In this document: one piece after another, positions 34,991 through 44,649 of the stretch
Numbering within the stretch: position 1 is the first letter of the stretch
How the letters are laid out: each line of letters opens with the position of its first letter
DNA from: Gammaproteobacteria bacterium
GTDB lineage: Bacteria > Pseudomonadota > Gammaproteobacteria > Steroidobacterales > Steroidobacteraceae
Direction of reading: 5' to 3'
Length of the DNA stretch: 64,000 bases
Assembly (NCBI GenBank): GCA_025358295.1
Contig: JANYJY010000032.1
Span: forward strand, 37,248-101,247
Made by a program: the position numbers and the translations under genes
The notes under the pieces: generated by a model
Database searches by the model: none
What the model saw: only the letters and a program-made list of their open reading frames with translations
What the model was told of the DNA's origin: nothing

Positions 34991-35070
34991 CACTTCGGCA
35001 CTATTGACCAAGCCACGAGGGCCCTTTCACGGCAGTGGGTCCCGCGATATTGGCGAGCATACTCGGCGGG

Positions 35071-35913
35071 CTACTTAGGCGGCGGCGGCGTGGGAATGTC
35101 CGGTGGCAGCGCATGCACGATTTCTTCGTGGATACCGATTTCCTCGATCAAAAATCGTACGCGAGCATGGCCGTCCATGGGCGATTGCGTCGCATGGCCC
35201 TTGTCATCCAAGTCGATGCGCCGGCCGAAGGCAATGCCGGTGACCGCGGTGCCGCGATTCAGGCGCAGATACAGCTCGAAATTAAATGGACTCCACGAGC
35301 GCGATTTTTCATGTCTCTGATGGAAGGACGCCGCGGAGGCGTCGAACTCATCGATGCGGCAATCAAGGCCATCCAACTGATGCAAGGGGCGCCAGCGAAC
35401 GACCCAATGGCCAAGATGCCGGTCGCAGTTTGCGCTCCAGGCCGCCTTCGTGGCAGCTGCTCCGGCCGCCTCGAGCGCCGAAGCCGCATCGAGCAACAGC
35501 GGCTCACCATGCAGTATGGACGCGTCGACGAGGTAGCGAAATTCCTCCCAATCGACGGTCACACTGCCGTGATTCGGCGGCAAATGCGGCGCCGTCAGCA
35601 TGGTGCCAACCGCCCGCTGCGCGTTGAAACCCAGCGACCCCAGCAAGGCGCACAGGGCGCCGTTGCCGGCCCAGCACGTGCCGCCGGTTCCGAAACGCAG
35701 CCAAGACTCGAAGAAATCCACTGCGGTGTCGCCGGGCAAGGGACCTAAGTCGCCGCGACGCACGTGAATCACCTTGCGCATATTGTCGAAGGGTACTCGG
35801 CCGCACCACGCGGAATAAATGCTGCGCAGTCCTGCCAACGTCGGCTCGGGACGACTAGAGAAGTCCAGCCTGCCGAGCACGGCATCCACCAGCGCGTCCT
35901 GCAATACTCTCAT
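35071..35913 (-). CDS. Arylamine N-acetyltransferase family protein (NAT)
   Basis: A 280-residue NAT-fold enzyme with the complete catalytic triad: Cys80 in FGTGGTCWAGN, His115 in PPNHGSVTV and Asp130 in YLVDASI. The N-terminal signature VPFDNMRKV and the region RGDLGPLPGDTAVDFFESW match the family. NATs move an acetyl group from acetyl-CoA to an amine or hydrazine, and related enzymes act in amide synthesis. The ATG is 10 bases after the M48 protease stop on the same strand, so the two are probably co-transcribed. The substrate is unknown. Confidence 0.85.
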   Translation of the reverse strand: MRVLQDALVDAVLGRLDFSSRPEPTLAGLRSIYSAWCGRVPFDNMRKVIHVRRGDLGPLPGDTAVDFFESWLRFGTGGTCWAGNGALCALLGSLGFNAQRAVGTMLTAPHLPPNHGSVTVDWEEFRYLVDASILHGEPLLLDAASALEAAGAAATKAAWSANCDRHLGHWVVRWRPLHQLDGLDCRIDEFDASAASFHQRHEKSRSWSPFNFELYLRLNRGTAVTGIAFGRRIDLDDKGHATQSPMDGHARVRFLIEEIGIHEEIVHALPPDIPTPPPPK

Positions 35914-35923
35914 GGTGCCAGCC

Positions 35924-37258
35924 TTACTTGCCGGCAGGCGGCTGATTTTCCTTCAGCCAAATCATCGCCGCACGAACGCGCTCATACCCGCTGGGGTGAT
36001 CGTAGAACATGAACTCTTCGAATTTTCCGGGATGTAACTTTCGATACGTCGAGAGGCGCATGGCCGACATTGCCCAACCGTAGGGTTCGCGGGAGGCGTT
36101 CAGGCCGAATGCATCGGCTTCGCTTTCGTAGCTGCGCACGATCAGATTCTGCAACGGCGTCAGTAAAAAGAAAATCACGGAAAACGATGCCACAGCCAGA
36201 GGTAGGGCCGCCGGGTCGGCGCGATCGGAGAGTCCGAGCCGACCTCCCCAGCTCGCGAGCGCGCGATCCAAGCCGACACTCAACAAGCCCAGAGCCGCGC
36301 CGATCAACAACGATAAAAGGATGGGTTCCTTCCACAGGTGATTGAGCACGTAGTGTCCCATCTCATGCCCAAGAACCGCCCTGATTTCCGGCAATGAAGT
36401 TTTATTCAGTAGATTGTCGTTCATCGCAATTCGTGTCGTATTCAGAAGGCCGCCGACATTGGCGCTGATCCGCGTGGTCTGCTTGGACTCGTCGAACCAT
36501 TCCACACGGTCGGTGGGCACCTGATTCGCCCGCGCCAGGGACAGCACGGCCTGCTTCACGGGACCATCGGGCAAGGGCTTGTAGTCATTCAACAGCGGCA
36601 GCAAGTAAACCGGCGCGATCAATTGCACGAACATCAGGAAAACGAGAGTCAGACCCGTTGCCCACACCCACCAGCGCGTGCCGGTACGCCTGACCGCGGC
36701 GTAGATGAACGTCAGAATCACGGCGGCAAGCAGCGCGTTCACCGTGGCCGAAATCAATTGATCGCGCATCCAGCCGCCGAAAGACTGTTCGCTCAATCCG
36801 TATTGGTGCTCCCGCAAAAAATCCGCAAAGATGCTCAGCGGCAACTCCAGCAGGAAAAGCGCCGTCAAGAACAGCACAATGTAGATCGGGGTGCTGACCC
36901 ACGGACTGCGGCTCACGCGCCGCGACAAGTCGCACATGCGCCGCGAAACACCGGTGACCAGCAGCACTACGCAGGCACCCACGCTCCACAGCAAGTCCCA
37001 CAGCTGCAGCCAGTAGCCGCCTTCGAAATATCGATCCGAGGATTGGTGTTGCTCCGGCGACAACAGGCCGAGGTAGGCCTCCGTTGCCGAGTCGACAGTG
37101 AAGTTCGGTCCGGGCTGTGCCGCTGCGGGAATTTGCAGTCCCGGCGGAAGGTCGCGCACGAGGGGTTGAGCCGCGATTGCCGCGTGGGCTACGCACAGCG
37201 AGAGAACTGCGGTCAGCAGGAATCGCAACAGCCGGCAGGAAAAGATGGACGCTGTCAT
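35924..37258 (-). CDS. M48-family integral membrane metalloprotease (Ste24-like)
   Basis: A 444-residue protease. It has a signal sequence (SCRLLRFLLTAVLSLCVAHAAIAA), then membrane spans around 86-105, 123-148, 170-190, 200-222 and 318-335. The zinc motif is LGHEMGHYVLNH (H298, E299, H302), and the third ligand Glu is in RSYESEADAFGLN. Ste24/M48 proteases cut membrane or misfolded proteins; CAAX-processing activity is not implied in bacteria. I choose ATG 37258, where the signal peptide begins. An in-frame ATG 51 residues earlier yields a Cys-rich, non-signal head. The gene diverges from the permease gene. Confidence 0.85.
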   Translation of the reverse strand: MTASIFSCRLLRFLLTAVLSLCVAHAAIAAQPLVRDLPPGLQIPAAAQPGPNFTVDSATEAYLGLLSPEQHQSSDRYFEGGYWLQLWDLLWSVGACVVLLVTGVSRRMCDLSRRVSRSPWVSTPIYIVLFLTALFLLELPLSIFADFLREHQYGLSEQSFGGWMRDQLISATVNALLAAVILTFIYAAVRRTGTRWWVWATGLTLVFLMFVQLIAPVYLLPLLNDYKPLPDGPVKQAVLSLARANQVPTDRVEWFDESKQTTRISANVGGLLNTTRIAMNDNLLNKTSLPEIRAVLGHEMGHYVLNHLWKEPILLSLLIGAALGLLSVGLDRALASWGGRLGLSDRADPAALPLAVASFSVIFFLLTPLQNLIVRSYESEADAFGLNASREPYGWAMSAMRLSTYRKLHPGKFEEFMFYDHPSGYERVRAAMIWLKENQPPAGK

Positions 37259-37455
37259 TTTGCCCCCAAAACATGTGCAAAACCCCGAGTCGCATCGGGC
37301 GCGGTTTGAATTGCCGTACAAGGTGGCCGGACCATGCCGTATTATCAGGCGAAATGCCAGTTGGTAGCGTAGCCCGATAAGCCTGGCACAATTGGGACAA
37401 CATCGCCGCATGTGGTTTTATCCGTGACTCCTCGCATAAACCAGGAATTATCTGC

Positions 37456-38925
37456 ATGACCTCACATGAATCGCGCGAGCTACATCGAGGCATCGGTTCC
37501 CGGCAGCTGACCATGATTGCCATCGGCGGGGCGATCGGAACCGGGCTGTTCTTTGCCAGCGGCAGCGCAATATCCCAGGCCGGACCCGGGGGTGCATTGC
37601 TCGGGTACGGAATCATGGGTCTGGCCGTCTACTGCATGATGCAGTCGCTGGGCGAAATGGCGACCCAGTTGCCCATTCCCGGCTCGTTCGAAGCCTATGC
37701 GGAACGCTTCATAGATCCGTCGCTGGGTTTTGCGGTGGGTTGGAACTACTGGTTCAGTTGGACGGTGACTCTGGCGGCTGAACTGGTGGCCGGCTCCCTC
37801 ATCGTCAAATTCTGGTTTCCGGGCTCGAACTCGACTCTGTGGGCCATGGGGTTTTTCTCGATTCTGCTGGCGCTCAACTTGCTCTCGGTCAAGGCATATG
37901 CCGAGGCGGAATACTGGTTCGCCGGCATCAAAGTCGTCACCGTCATCATCTTTCTGGCGGTCGGCGGCCTGATGATTGCTGGAATAGTCGGCGGCAGTGA
38001 CGTCGGTTTTCACAATTGGACCATTGGCGACCCCAAGACCGGCAGCCACGCACCCTTCGTCGGGGGTATCGCGTCGGTGCTGGCCGTATTTCTTGTCGCG
38101 GGGTTTTCTTTTCAAGGCACGGAAGGGGTGGGACTGGCAGCGGCGGAAACCGCGGACCCGAGCAAGAATGTCCCCAAGGCCATTCGGACGGTGTTCTGGC
38201 GCATTTTGTTGTTCTACGTCGGCTCCATTTTCGTGGTCGGCACCTTGATCAGCTACACCGACCCCAATCTCATGCATGGCGACGAGGGTCATATCGCCTT
38301 CTCGCCCTTCACCATGGTGTTTCAGCAGCTGCCGCGCTTCGGCTATTACGCGGCGAATCTCATGAATGCCGTGATTCTGTCGTCGGTCTTGTCGTGCGGG
38401 AACTGTTCCATGTATGTCGCCTCGCGCATGCTGCACGCCATGTCCCACAGCGGCAAGGCGCCCAAGGCCTGCGGGGTGATCAATAGCCGCGGCGTGCCGG
38501 CATTCGCCCTATGTCTGACGGGATTGGTCAGTGCATCCGCCTTCTTTTCCTCCGCCGTGGGCGATCAGAAGATTTATCAAATCTTCTACAACGCATCGAG
38601 CTTGAGCGGTTTCTTGATTTGGCTGGGCATTGCGGTCTGTCATTTGCGTTTTCGCAAAGCCTGGGTCGCTCAGGGGCGCAGCCTCGATGATCTAAAATTC
38701 AAATCGAAGTTCTATCCCTACGGACCCTGGCTGGCGATCGCCTTGTTCATTGTCGTGCTGTTCGGCGCCAATATCGGAGTGTTCCAGACGCCGGTGTTTT
38801 CCTGGTTCGACTTCATTACCAGCTACCTCACCATTCCGGGATTTCTGCTTTTGTACTTGGGGCATAAGTACCGCAATAAAACGCGGCTCATTCCGCTGAA
38901 GGACTGCAATTTCGATCTGGATTGA
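37456..38925 (+). CDS. Amino-acid permease of the AAT/LysP type
   Basis: A 489-residue APC-superfamily transporter with twelve membrane spans. Signature stretches are QLTMIAIGGAIGTGLFFASG (span 1), the SFEAYAERFIDPSLGFAVGWNYW region and the FSFQGTEGVGLAAAETADP region (span 6 and the following loop), all typical of the AAT family near LysP. It imports a cationic or other amino acid with protons. It is divergent from the M48 protease. The decayed Big_2/propeller gene separates it from the GS-like operon, so a joint role is possible but not shown. No riboswitch-like leader is visible upstream. Confidence 0.88.
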   Translation: MTSHESRELHRGIGSRQLTMIAIGGAIGTGLFFASGSAISQAGPGGALLGYGIMGLAVYCMMQSLGEMATQLPIPGSFEAYAERFIDPSLGFAVGWNYWFSWTVTLAAELVAGSLIVKFWFPGSNSTLWAMGFFSILLALNLLSVKAYAEAEYWFAGIKVVTVIIFLAVGGLMIAGIVGGSDVGFHNWTIGDPKTGSHAPFVGGIASVLAVFLVAGFSFQGTEGVGLAAAETADPSKNVPKAIRTVFWRILLFYVGSIFVVGTLISYTDPNLMHGDEGHIAFSPFTMVFQQLPRFGYYAANLMNAVILSSVLSCGNCSMYVASRMLHAMSHSGKAPKACGVINSRGVPAFALCLTGLVSASAFFSSAVGDQKIYQIFYNASSLSGFLIWLGIAVCHLRFRKAWVAQGRSLDDLKFKSKFYPYGPWLAIALFIVVLFGANIGVFQTPVFSWFDFITSYLTIPGFLLLYLGHKYRNKTRLIPLKDCNFDLD

Positions 38926-39046
38926 TTGATCAGTTGACATATCGCGGCGAAGCGCCCGATCGACGCGCGCGGGCTTCGAGTATCATCTGCAAAAGAAGAA
39001 ACCGAAGGGATTCACGCCTAAGTATGATTCACTCCAGCGGCCTAGG

Positions 39047-40635
39047 CCGAGCGCAGCCCTGGGCACGACCACGCAGCTGGCAGCCACGGCAATCTACAGT
39101 GACTCTACGCACAAGGACGTCACGACCGACGCAGCCTGGAGTTCGTCAGCCGCGGCCGTCGCCACGGTCGGCAGTTCCTCCAAACAGGGCCTCGTGACGG
39201 CGGTCGCCACGGGCTCGGCCACCATCTCTGCAAGCTATTCGGGACAGACGGGCAGCACGAATTTCACAGCGACGCCCGCAGTCTTGGTATCGATCGAAGT
39301 GGCCACGACGACGCCGAGCGTTGCCGCCGGGATCGGCGCGAATTTCACCGCCATGGGGGTGTATTCGGATAACACTCACAAGGATTTGACCAGCCAGGTC
39401 AGCTGGGCCTCGTCGAACACTTTTGTCGCGACAATTGCGAGCGATGGGCGGGCGACGACTCTTGTCGCCGGCGGCACGACGATCACGGCCGCGCTTGGCG
39501 ATGTCTCGGGCTCCCTGACACTGAACGTCACCCCAGCGCTACGGGTCTCGCTCGCGGTCGGCCCCACCGGCGCCAGCGTGCCCAAGGGACTTACCCAGCA
39601 ATTCGGTGCGACGGGCACCTTCACTGACATGTCGACACAGAACCTCACCGCTCAGGTCACCTGGTTCTCGTCGAACATCGCCGTCGCAACAGTACCCGCG
39701 AGCGCTGTCAGTTCCAACGGGGTCTACGCGACGGCGACGGGCCTCGGCCAGACAACGATCATGGCGACAATCACGACGCCGGCGCGGCAACCATCAGCGC
39801 GGCCCTCGGCAGTATTTCAAATTCCGGCACGCTGAATGTCAGCAGCACTTCCTACGCCTATTTCTCGGCCGGCCCAAATATCACGTATTGCGCCATCGGC
39901 ACCGGCGGCGCGCTCTCCCAACGTACGAGCGCCGCCGCCGGCTTCACCAATGTCGTGGGCGTCGCCTTCGACCTCAACACTCCCTACGTCAGCGATCCTT
40001 CCCGATCTTGGTTGGGGCAATGCAGCCTGCAATTGGACGGTTCGCTGACCAGCTGCGACAGCACCTCGTCGAGCGGCACGCACGCCGTCATACCCTCGCC
40101 CGGTGCTATCGCCTTCGCCGGCCGCCAGGTGGTGGTCGCCGCGCAAAACGCGCTGTATTTGTGCAGCTCCACGCTGACGACGTGCAACTCGAACACGCTG
40201 TCCTACTCGCCGGTCGGCGTTGCCGCCAACGCCTCTTACGCCTACATCAGCGATACCGGAGGCGGACGAGTGCAGGCCTGCCCGATCACCGGCAGCGGAA
40301 CGATTGGCACCTGCGCCACTGTGCAATCCGGATTTATGTTTCCGGTCACTGTGTCGCTCGTCGGGACCAAGCTGTATATCGTCGACGAAATAGCGAAATC
40401 AATCAGCGTCTGCACCGCGAACGCCACCACCGGCACGTTGAGCGCGTGCGCCGCCTCCGCCCTGGTGTTCAGGCCCATCGGCTTGGCGGTCAGTGGCACA
40501 TCGGCCTTGATCGGCGACGATTCGAATAACATCTTTGCCTGCGCTGTCTCGGGCAGCGGCGCCCCATCCGGCTGCACGAAGACCGTGAGCGGGATTGCGT
40601 CTTCGTTTAATTCATGGCAGATCGCGATTCACTGA
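39047..40635 (+). pseudogene. Broken Big_2-repeat / beta-propeller surface protein
   Basis: Three bacterial Ig-like (Big_2) repeats begin at 39047 in one frame (SAALGTTTQLAATAIYSD, VSWASSNTFVATIASDGR and VTWFSSNIAVATVPAS). They run to 39835, where the frame ends. The natural continuation (AATISAALGSISNSGTLNVS, then a propeller with AYFSAGPNITYCAIGTGG) is in another frame from about 39765 to 40635, so a frameshift lies near 39750-39785. No start codon or signal peptide is present: the open frame reaches back to 38930 but lacks ATG/GTG/TTG. The 5' end therefore seems to be deleted. The propeller half resembles the lipoprotein at 62540-63868. The whole is best called a pseudogene unless a sequence error explains the shift. 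Confidence 0.75.
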
Positions 40636-40648
40636 TATCAGTCAAAAT

Positions 40649-40676
40649 AGCGTGGCGGCCCAGCGGCCGCCACGCT
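40649..40676. terminator. Strong 12-bp hairpin, probable terminator
   Basis: AGCGTGGCGGCC-CAGC-GGCCGCCACGCT has a perfect 12-bp stem and a 4-base loop. It lies 13 bases after the broken propeller gene. The plus-strand tail is CTTCTC, a poor U-run. The minus side has ATTTT. It probably ends transcription from the pseudogene side and insulates the GS-like operon that starts at 40724. Confidence 0.7.
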
Positions 40677-40683
40677 CTTCTCG

Positions 40684-40704
40684 TACAATCGAGCCGAACT
40701 CGAT
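40684..40704 (+). promoter_or_regulatory. Candidate -10 and operator of the GS-like operon
   Basis: TACAAT (40684-40689) is -10-like. It is overlapped by ATCGAG-CCGAA-CTCGAT (40688-40704), an inverted repeat with perfect 6-bp arms. The site lies between the hairpin terminator and the GTG at 40724, where a repressor would block the start of transcription. No good -35 box is seen, because the hairpin occupies that space. Confidence 0.35.
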
Positions 40705-40723
40705 CAGCCCGAGGTGCCGGCCG

Positions 40724-42076
40724 GTGAAGAAAGACTCTGATATCCGACAATTTCTCAGTGAGCGCGCCATCGAGCACGTCAAGATCGGCGTGTTCGACAC
40801 CGACGGAGTCATGCGCGGAAAATATTTGAGCCGCGACAAATTCCTGTCGGCACTCGACAAGGATCTGGGCTTCTGCGATGTGATCCTTGGCTGGGACTCG
40901 AACGACCAGCTGTACGACAACACCCGGTTCACCGGCTGGCACACCGCCTATCCCGATGCGACCGTGCGCATACTGCCGGAAACTCAACGCGACATTCCCT
41001 TCGAGCCGAAAACCGTGCTTTTCCTCGGCGAATTTGTGGGCCGCGCCGAATCGGTCTGCCCGCGCGGGCTGCTGCGCCGGGTGCTCGAGCGGGCCGCGGG
41101 CATGGGCTATCTGGCGAGTGCGGCGGCGGAGTTCGAATTCTTCATGTTCGAGGAGACGCCGCAATCCGTCCGCGACAAGGGCTTTCGGGAATTGAAGACC
41201 ATGACGCCCGGCAACTTCGGCTACTCGGCGCTCAGGAGTTCGGTGCATTCGGATCTGTATCACGAATTTCTCGATCTCGGGCAAGCCATGCGCTTTCCCA
41301 TCGAAGGCCTGCACACCGAGACCGGGCCGGGTGTGCTCGAGGCAGCCCTCATTTACTGCGATGCCCTCGAGGCCGCGGACCGGGCGGCCCTTTTTAAGAC
41401 CTATGCCAAGGTTTTGGCGCAGCGCCACGGACTGATGGCGACCTTCATGGCCAAGTGGTCCAACAGTGTTCCAGGCCAGAGCGGCCATCTGCATATATCG
41501 CTGCGCACTCCCAAGGGTGACAGCGTATTCCACGATCCGTCGAAGCCACATGCGATGTCGGATGCCATGCGCTGGTTCGTCGGCGGCCAACAGGCCTTGA
41601 TGCCCGAGTTGCTCGCCATGGTAGCCGGCACCGTGAACAGCTATTCGCGGCTGGTGCCGGGGTACTGGGCCCCGACTTCCGCGACCTGGGGAGTGGAGAA
41701 CCGCACGACCGCCCTGCGCGTGATCCAAGGCGGCCCATCGAGCCAGCGCGTCGAGTACCGGATCGCCGCCGCGGACATCAATCCCTACATTGCGATCGCC
41801 GCGGCGATCGGGTCCGGACTGTGGGGAATCGCGCATCGCGTCGAGCCGGATGCGGCCATCGAGGGCAACTCCTACGACCGTGAGCACCCAGCCCATCGGC
41901 GTCTACCCGCGACTCTGTACGAGGCCGCCGAACGCCTGGCCGCGTCGAAACCTGCGCGCGAAATGTTCGGGGACGCGTTCGTCGAACACTACGCGGCGAC
42001 CCGCCAGTGGGAAGAGAGAGAATTTCGCAAGGCCATCACCGACTGGGAACTTGCCCGCTATTTTGAAATCATTTGA
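40724..42076 (+). CDS. Glutamine-synthetase-like ligase (gamma-glutamyl amine synthetase, GlnA4/PuuA-type)
   Basis: A 450-residue GS-fold ligase. Motifs include the N-terminal VKIGVFDTDGVMRGKYL (degenerate beta-grasp), SAAAEFEFFMF (Glu metal ligands), PGQSGHLHISL, RLVPGYWAPTSATWGVENR and VEYRIAAADINPYIAIAA. It couples glutamate to an amine with ATP; the GS core is intact. I choose the GTG 40724 start, with GAGG 9-10 bases upstream, since an upstream frame runs through the hairpin. The following ALDH, Fe-ADH and glutamine-amidotransferase genes indicate an amine-degradation role, not ammonium assimilation. The product would be a gamma-glutamyl amine. Confidence 0.85.
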   Translation: MKKDSDIRQFLSERAIEHVKIGVFDTDGVMRGKYLSRDKFLSALDKDLGFCDVILGWDSNDQLYDNTRFTGWHTAYPDATVRILPETQRDIPFEPKTVLFLGEFVGRAESVCPRGLLRRVLERAAGMGYLASAAAEFEFFMFEETPQSVRDKGFRELKTMTPGNFGYSALRSSVHSDLYHEFLDLGQAMRFPIEGLHTETGPGVLEAALIYCDALEAADRAALFKTYAKVLAQRHGLMATFMAKWSNSVPGQSGHLHISLRTPKGDSVFHDPSKPHAMSDAMRWFVGGQQALMPELLAMVAGTVNSYSRLVPGYWAPTSATWGVENRTTALRVIQGGPSSQRVEYRIAAADINPYIAIAAAIGSGLWGIAHRVEPDAAIEGNSYDREHPAHRRLPATLYEAAERLAASKPAREMFGDAFVEHYAATRQWEEREFRKAITDWELARYFEII

Positions 42077-42085
42077 GCTTGAGGC

Positions 42086-43477
42086 ATGACAGACATACTG
42101 AGAACCATTAGTCCCGTCGACGGGAGAATTTACGTTGAACGGCCGCTCGAGACCGCGGCCGGAATCGATCGCGCGCTCGACTTGTCGCGGGCGGCACAGC
42201 GTGCCTGGTCGGCGCGGCCGCTGGCGGCACGATGCGAAATTTTGGCGCGGGCCGTCGACGCCTTTGTCGCCAAGGGTGCGGAGATTGCCACGGAGATTAC
42301 CTGGCAGATGGGACGGCCCATCAGCCACGCACCCGGCGAGGTACGCGGCTTCGAGGAGCGCGCCCGCCACATGCTGAAGGTGGCCCCCGACGCGCTGACG
42401 CCGCTGCAGCCCGACGCCAAGACCGGCTTTCAGAGGCAGATCAAGCGCGTGCCACTGGGCGTGATCGCCGTGGTGGCGCCTTGGAACTACCCCTACCTGA
42501 CGGCCGTCAATGCCGTGCTGCCGGCCCTGATCGCCGGCAACAGCGTGGTGCTCAAACACTCGCACCAAACGCCGCTGTGCGCGGAACGTTTCGCGGAGGC
42601 GTTCAAGAGCGCCGGCGTGCCTGAGGGCGTATTCCAATACCTGCATCTCTCCCACGCCGACACCGCACGCCTCATGGGCGATGCGCGCGTCGCGAATGTC
42701 TGTTTCACGGGCTCGGTATCCGGCGGCCGCGCCGTGGTGGCGGCCACCGCGGCAGGTTTTGCGACCTCGGGCCTGGAGCTGGGCGGCAAGGATCCCGCCT
42801 ATGTGCGCAGCGACGCGAATCTTGCGCACGCCATCGAGACATTGACGGACGGCGCCTTTTTCAATGCCGGCCAGTCTTGCTGCGGCATCAAGCGAATCTA
42901 TGTTGCCGCCGCACGTTACGATGACTTCGTCGCCGGCGTGGTTGAACTCACGCAGAAATATCGGCTGGGCTCTCCGCTCGATCCGCAAACCTCCATCGGA
43001 CCCGTGGTGCGCACCTCCGCCGCCGACGCCGTTCGATCGCAAGTGCGTGAAGCAATCGCTCGCGGCGCCGTACAGCTGATCGACGAGGCCTCGTTCGCCG
43101 CCTCCGCACCCGGAACCCCGTACCTTGCGCCGCAGGTACTGGTGAACGTCGATCATTCCATGGCCATCATGCGCGAAGAAACCTTCGGTCCCGCGGTCGG
43201 TATCATGAAAGTCGCCTCGGACGAGGAAGCGCTGCGGCTGATGAACGACAGCGAATTCGGCCTCACTGCGGCGATTTTTTCAGCGGACACCGCCCGTGCC
43301 GAGGCCCTCGGCGACGCACTCGAGACCGGCACGGTCTTCTTGAACCGCTGCGACTATCTCGATCCGTCTCTCGCATGGACCGGCGTCAAGAACTCGGGAC
43401 GGGGTTGCACATTGTCGCGCGTGGGCTTCGAGCAGCTGACCCGGCCGAAGTCCTATCACTTCAAGGTAACGATATGA
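42086..43477 (+). CDS. Aldehyde dehydrogenase of the gamma-glutamyl amine pathway
   Basis: A 463-residue ALDH. The cofactor block is AVVAPWNYPYLTAVNAV, the catalytic Glu is in GLELGGKDPAYVRSD, and the catalytic Cys is in NAGQSCCGIKRIYV. Also visible is MREETFGPAVGIMK. It would oxidise a gamma-glutamyl aldehyde to the acid. The start lies 9 bases after the GS-like gene, and its stop overlaps the Fe-ADH start (ATGA), so all are in one operon. The pathway assignment follows from neighbours. Confidence 0.9.
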   Translation: MTDILRTISPVDGRIYVERPLETAAGIDRALDLSRAAQRAWSARPLAARCEILARAVDAFVAKGAEIATEITWQMGRPISHAPGEVRGFEERARHMLKVAPDALTPLQPDAKTGFQRQIKRVPLGVIAVVAPWNYPYLTAVNAVLPALIAGNSVVLKHSHQTPLCAERFAEAFKSAGVPEGVFQYLHLSHADTARLMGDARVANVCFTGSVSGGRAVVAATAAGFATSGLELGGKDPAYVRSDANLAHAIETLTDGAFFNAGQSCCGIKRIYVAAARYDDFVAGVVELTQKYRLGSPLDPQTSIGPVVRTSAADAVRSQVREAIARGAVQLIDEASFAASAPGTPYLAPQVLVNVDHSMAIMREETFGPAVGIMKVASDEEALRLMNDSEFGLTAAIFSADTARAEALGDALETGTVFLNRCDYLDPSLAWTGVKNSGRGCTLSRVGFEQLTRPKSYHFKVTI

Positions 43478-44649
43478 GCAAAGTTCTTCGCGGCAATTGG
43501 AATTATCCCACGACCATCTGGGCGGGCCCGGGTCGGATCGCCGAGCTTCCCGCGGCATGCGAGCGCGCCGGCATCAAACGGCCCTTGGTGGTCACCGATG
43601 AGGGCTTGATCGGTGCGCCCATGATCAAGAGCGCGCTTGGCGCGCTGAAAAATGCGGCGCTGTTCGGCGCGGTCCGCGGCAACCCGGCGAGCAGTCACGT
43701 CGAGGGGGGACTTCGCGTCTATCGCGCGGGAGGCCACGATGGCGTCGTCGCCTTCGGCGGCGGATCGGCGCTCGATGCCGGCAAAGTGGTCGCGTTCATG
43801 TCGGGACAAACCCGGCCCCTGTGGGACTTCGAAGACGTCGGCGACTGGTGGACCCGGGCGGATTCCGCCGGCATCGCGCCGGTGATCGCCGTCCCCACCA
43901 CGGCCGGCACCGGTTCGGAAGTCGGCCGCGCCGGAGTCATTCTCAACGAAGCAACACACCAAAAGAAAATCATCTTTCATCCCCTGATGATGCCGCGCAT
44001 CGTCATCTCCGATCCGGAATTGACGGTGGGCTTGCCGCGCGCAGTCACGGCCGCGACGGGCATCGACGCCTTCGTGCATTGCTTCGAGGCCTTCTGCGCG
44101 CCGGGATTCCACCCGCTCGCCGACGGCGTGGCGCTCGAAGGCATGCGGCTGATCCATCAATACCTGCCGCGCGCCTGCGCGGACGGCAAGGACATCGAAG
44201 CGCGCGCCTACATGCTGGCCGCCGCATCCATGGGCGCCACGGCATTCCAAAAGGGTCTCGGGGGTGTGCATGCCATCGCTCACCCGGTGGGTTCTTGGTT
44301 CAACACCCACCACGGACTCACCAATGCCGTGATCCTGCCCTACGTCGTCACCTTCAATCGTGACGCGATCGCCGACAAAACCGCTGTGATCGCGCGTGTG
44401 CTCGACCTACCCGGGCGGGGCTTCGACGGCTTTCTTGCCTGGGTCATACAGATGCGGCGCGAGCTCGGAATACCACATTCGCTCGCCGAGATAGGCGTCA
44501 GCGCCGACAAATCCGACATCATCGGCCGCGAGGCCGCGATCGACCCCTCAGCCGTCGGCAATCCGATCCCGGTCGAGGCCGCGCAGTTGATAAGAATCTT
44601 TCGCGCAGCGGTGGCCGGCAAGCTGGAGGCCGTGGGCAGCCCAACGTGA
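43474..44649 (+). CDS. Iron-containing (group III) alcohol dehydrogenase
   Basis: A 391-residue Fe-ADH. The N-terminal dinucleotide fold shows GAPGRIAELP and VAFGGGSALDAGKVVAFM. The metal-binding C-terminal half shows VPTTAGTGSEVGR, THHGLTNAVILPYVV and HAIAHPVGSWFNTHHG with several His/Asp ligands. It oxidises an alcohol to an aldehyde with NAD. The start ATG at 43474 overlaps the ALDH stop (ATGA), and the next gene overlaps its stop (GTGA). Presence of an alcohol dehydrogenase here, with no amine oxidase, points to an amino-alcohol substrate. Confidence 0.9.
   Translation: MSKVLRGNWNYPTTIWAGPGRIAELPAACERAGIKRPLVVTDEGLIGAPMIKSALGALKNAALFGAVRGNPASSHVEGGLRVYRAGGHDGVVAFGGGSALDAGKVVAFMSGQTRPLWDFEDVGDWWTRADSAGIAPVIAVPTTAGTGSEVGRAGVILNEATHQKKIIFHPLMMPRIVISDPELTVGLPRAVTAATGIDAFVHCFEAFCAPGFHPLADGVALEGMRLIHQYLPRACADGKDIEARAYMLAAASMGATAFQKGLGGVHAIAHPVGSWFNTHHGLTNAVILPYVVTFNRDAIADKTAVIARVLDLPGRGFDGFLAWVIQMRRELGIPHSLAEIGVSADKSDIIGREAAIDPSAVGNPIPVEAAQLIRIFRAAVAGKLEAVGSPT

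Noticed and set aside
37400..37420. TGGCAC word upstream of the permease, resembling a sigma-54 -24 element
   Set aside because: The -12 GC is not at the right spacing and no bEBP gene is present.
40607..43156. Long minus-strand open frames opposite the GS-like and ALDH genes
   Set aside because: These have His/Arg-rich sequence typical of antisense frames in GC-rich DNA and no recognisable domain.
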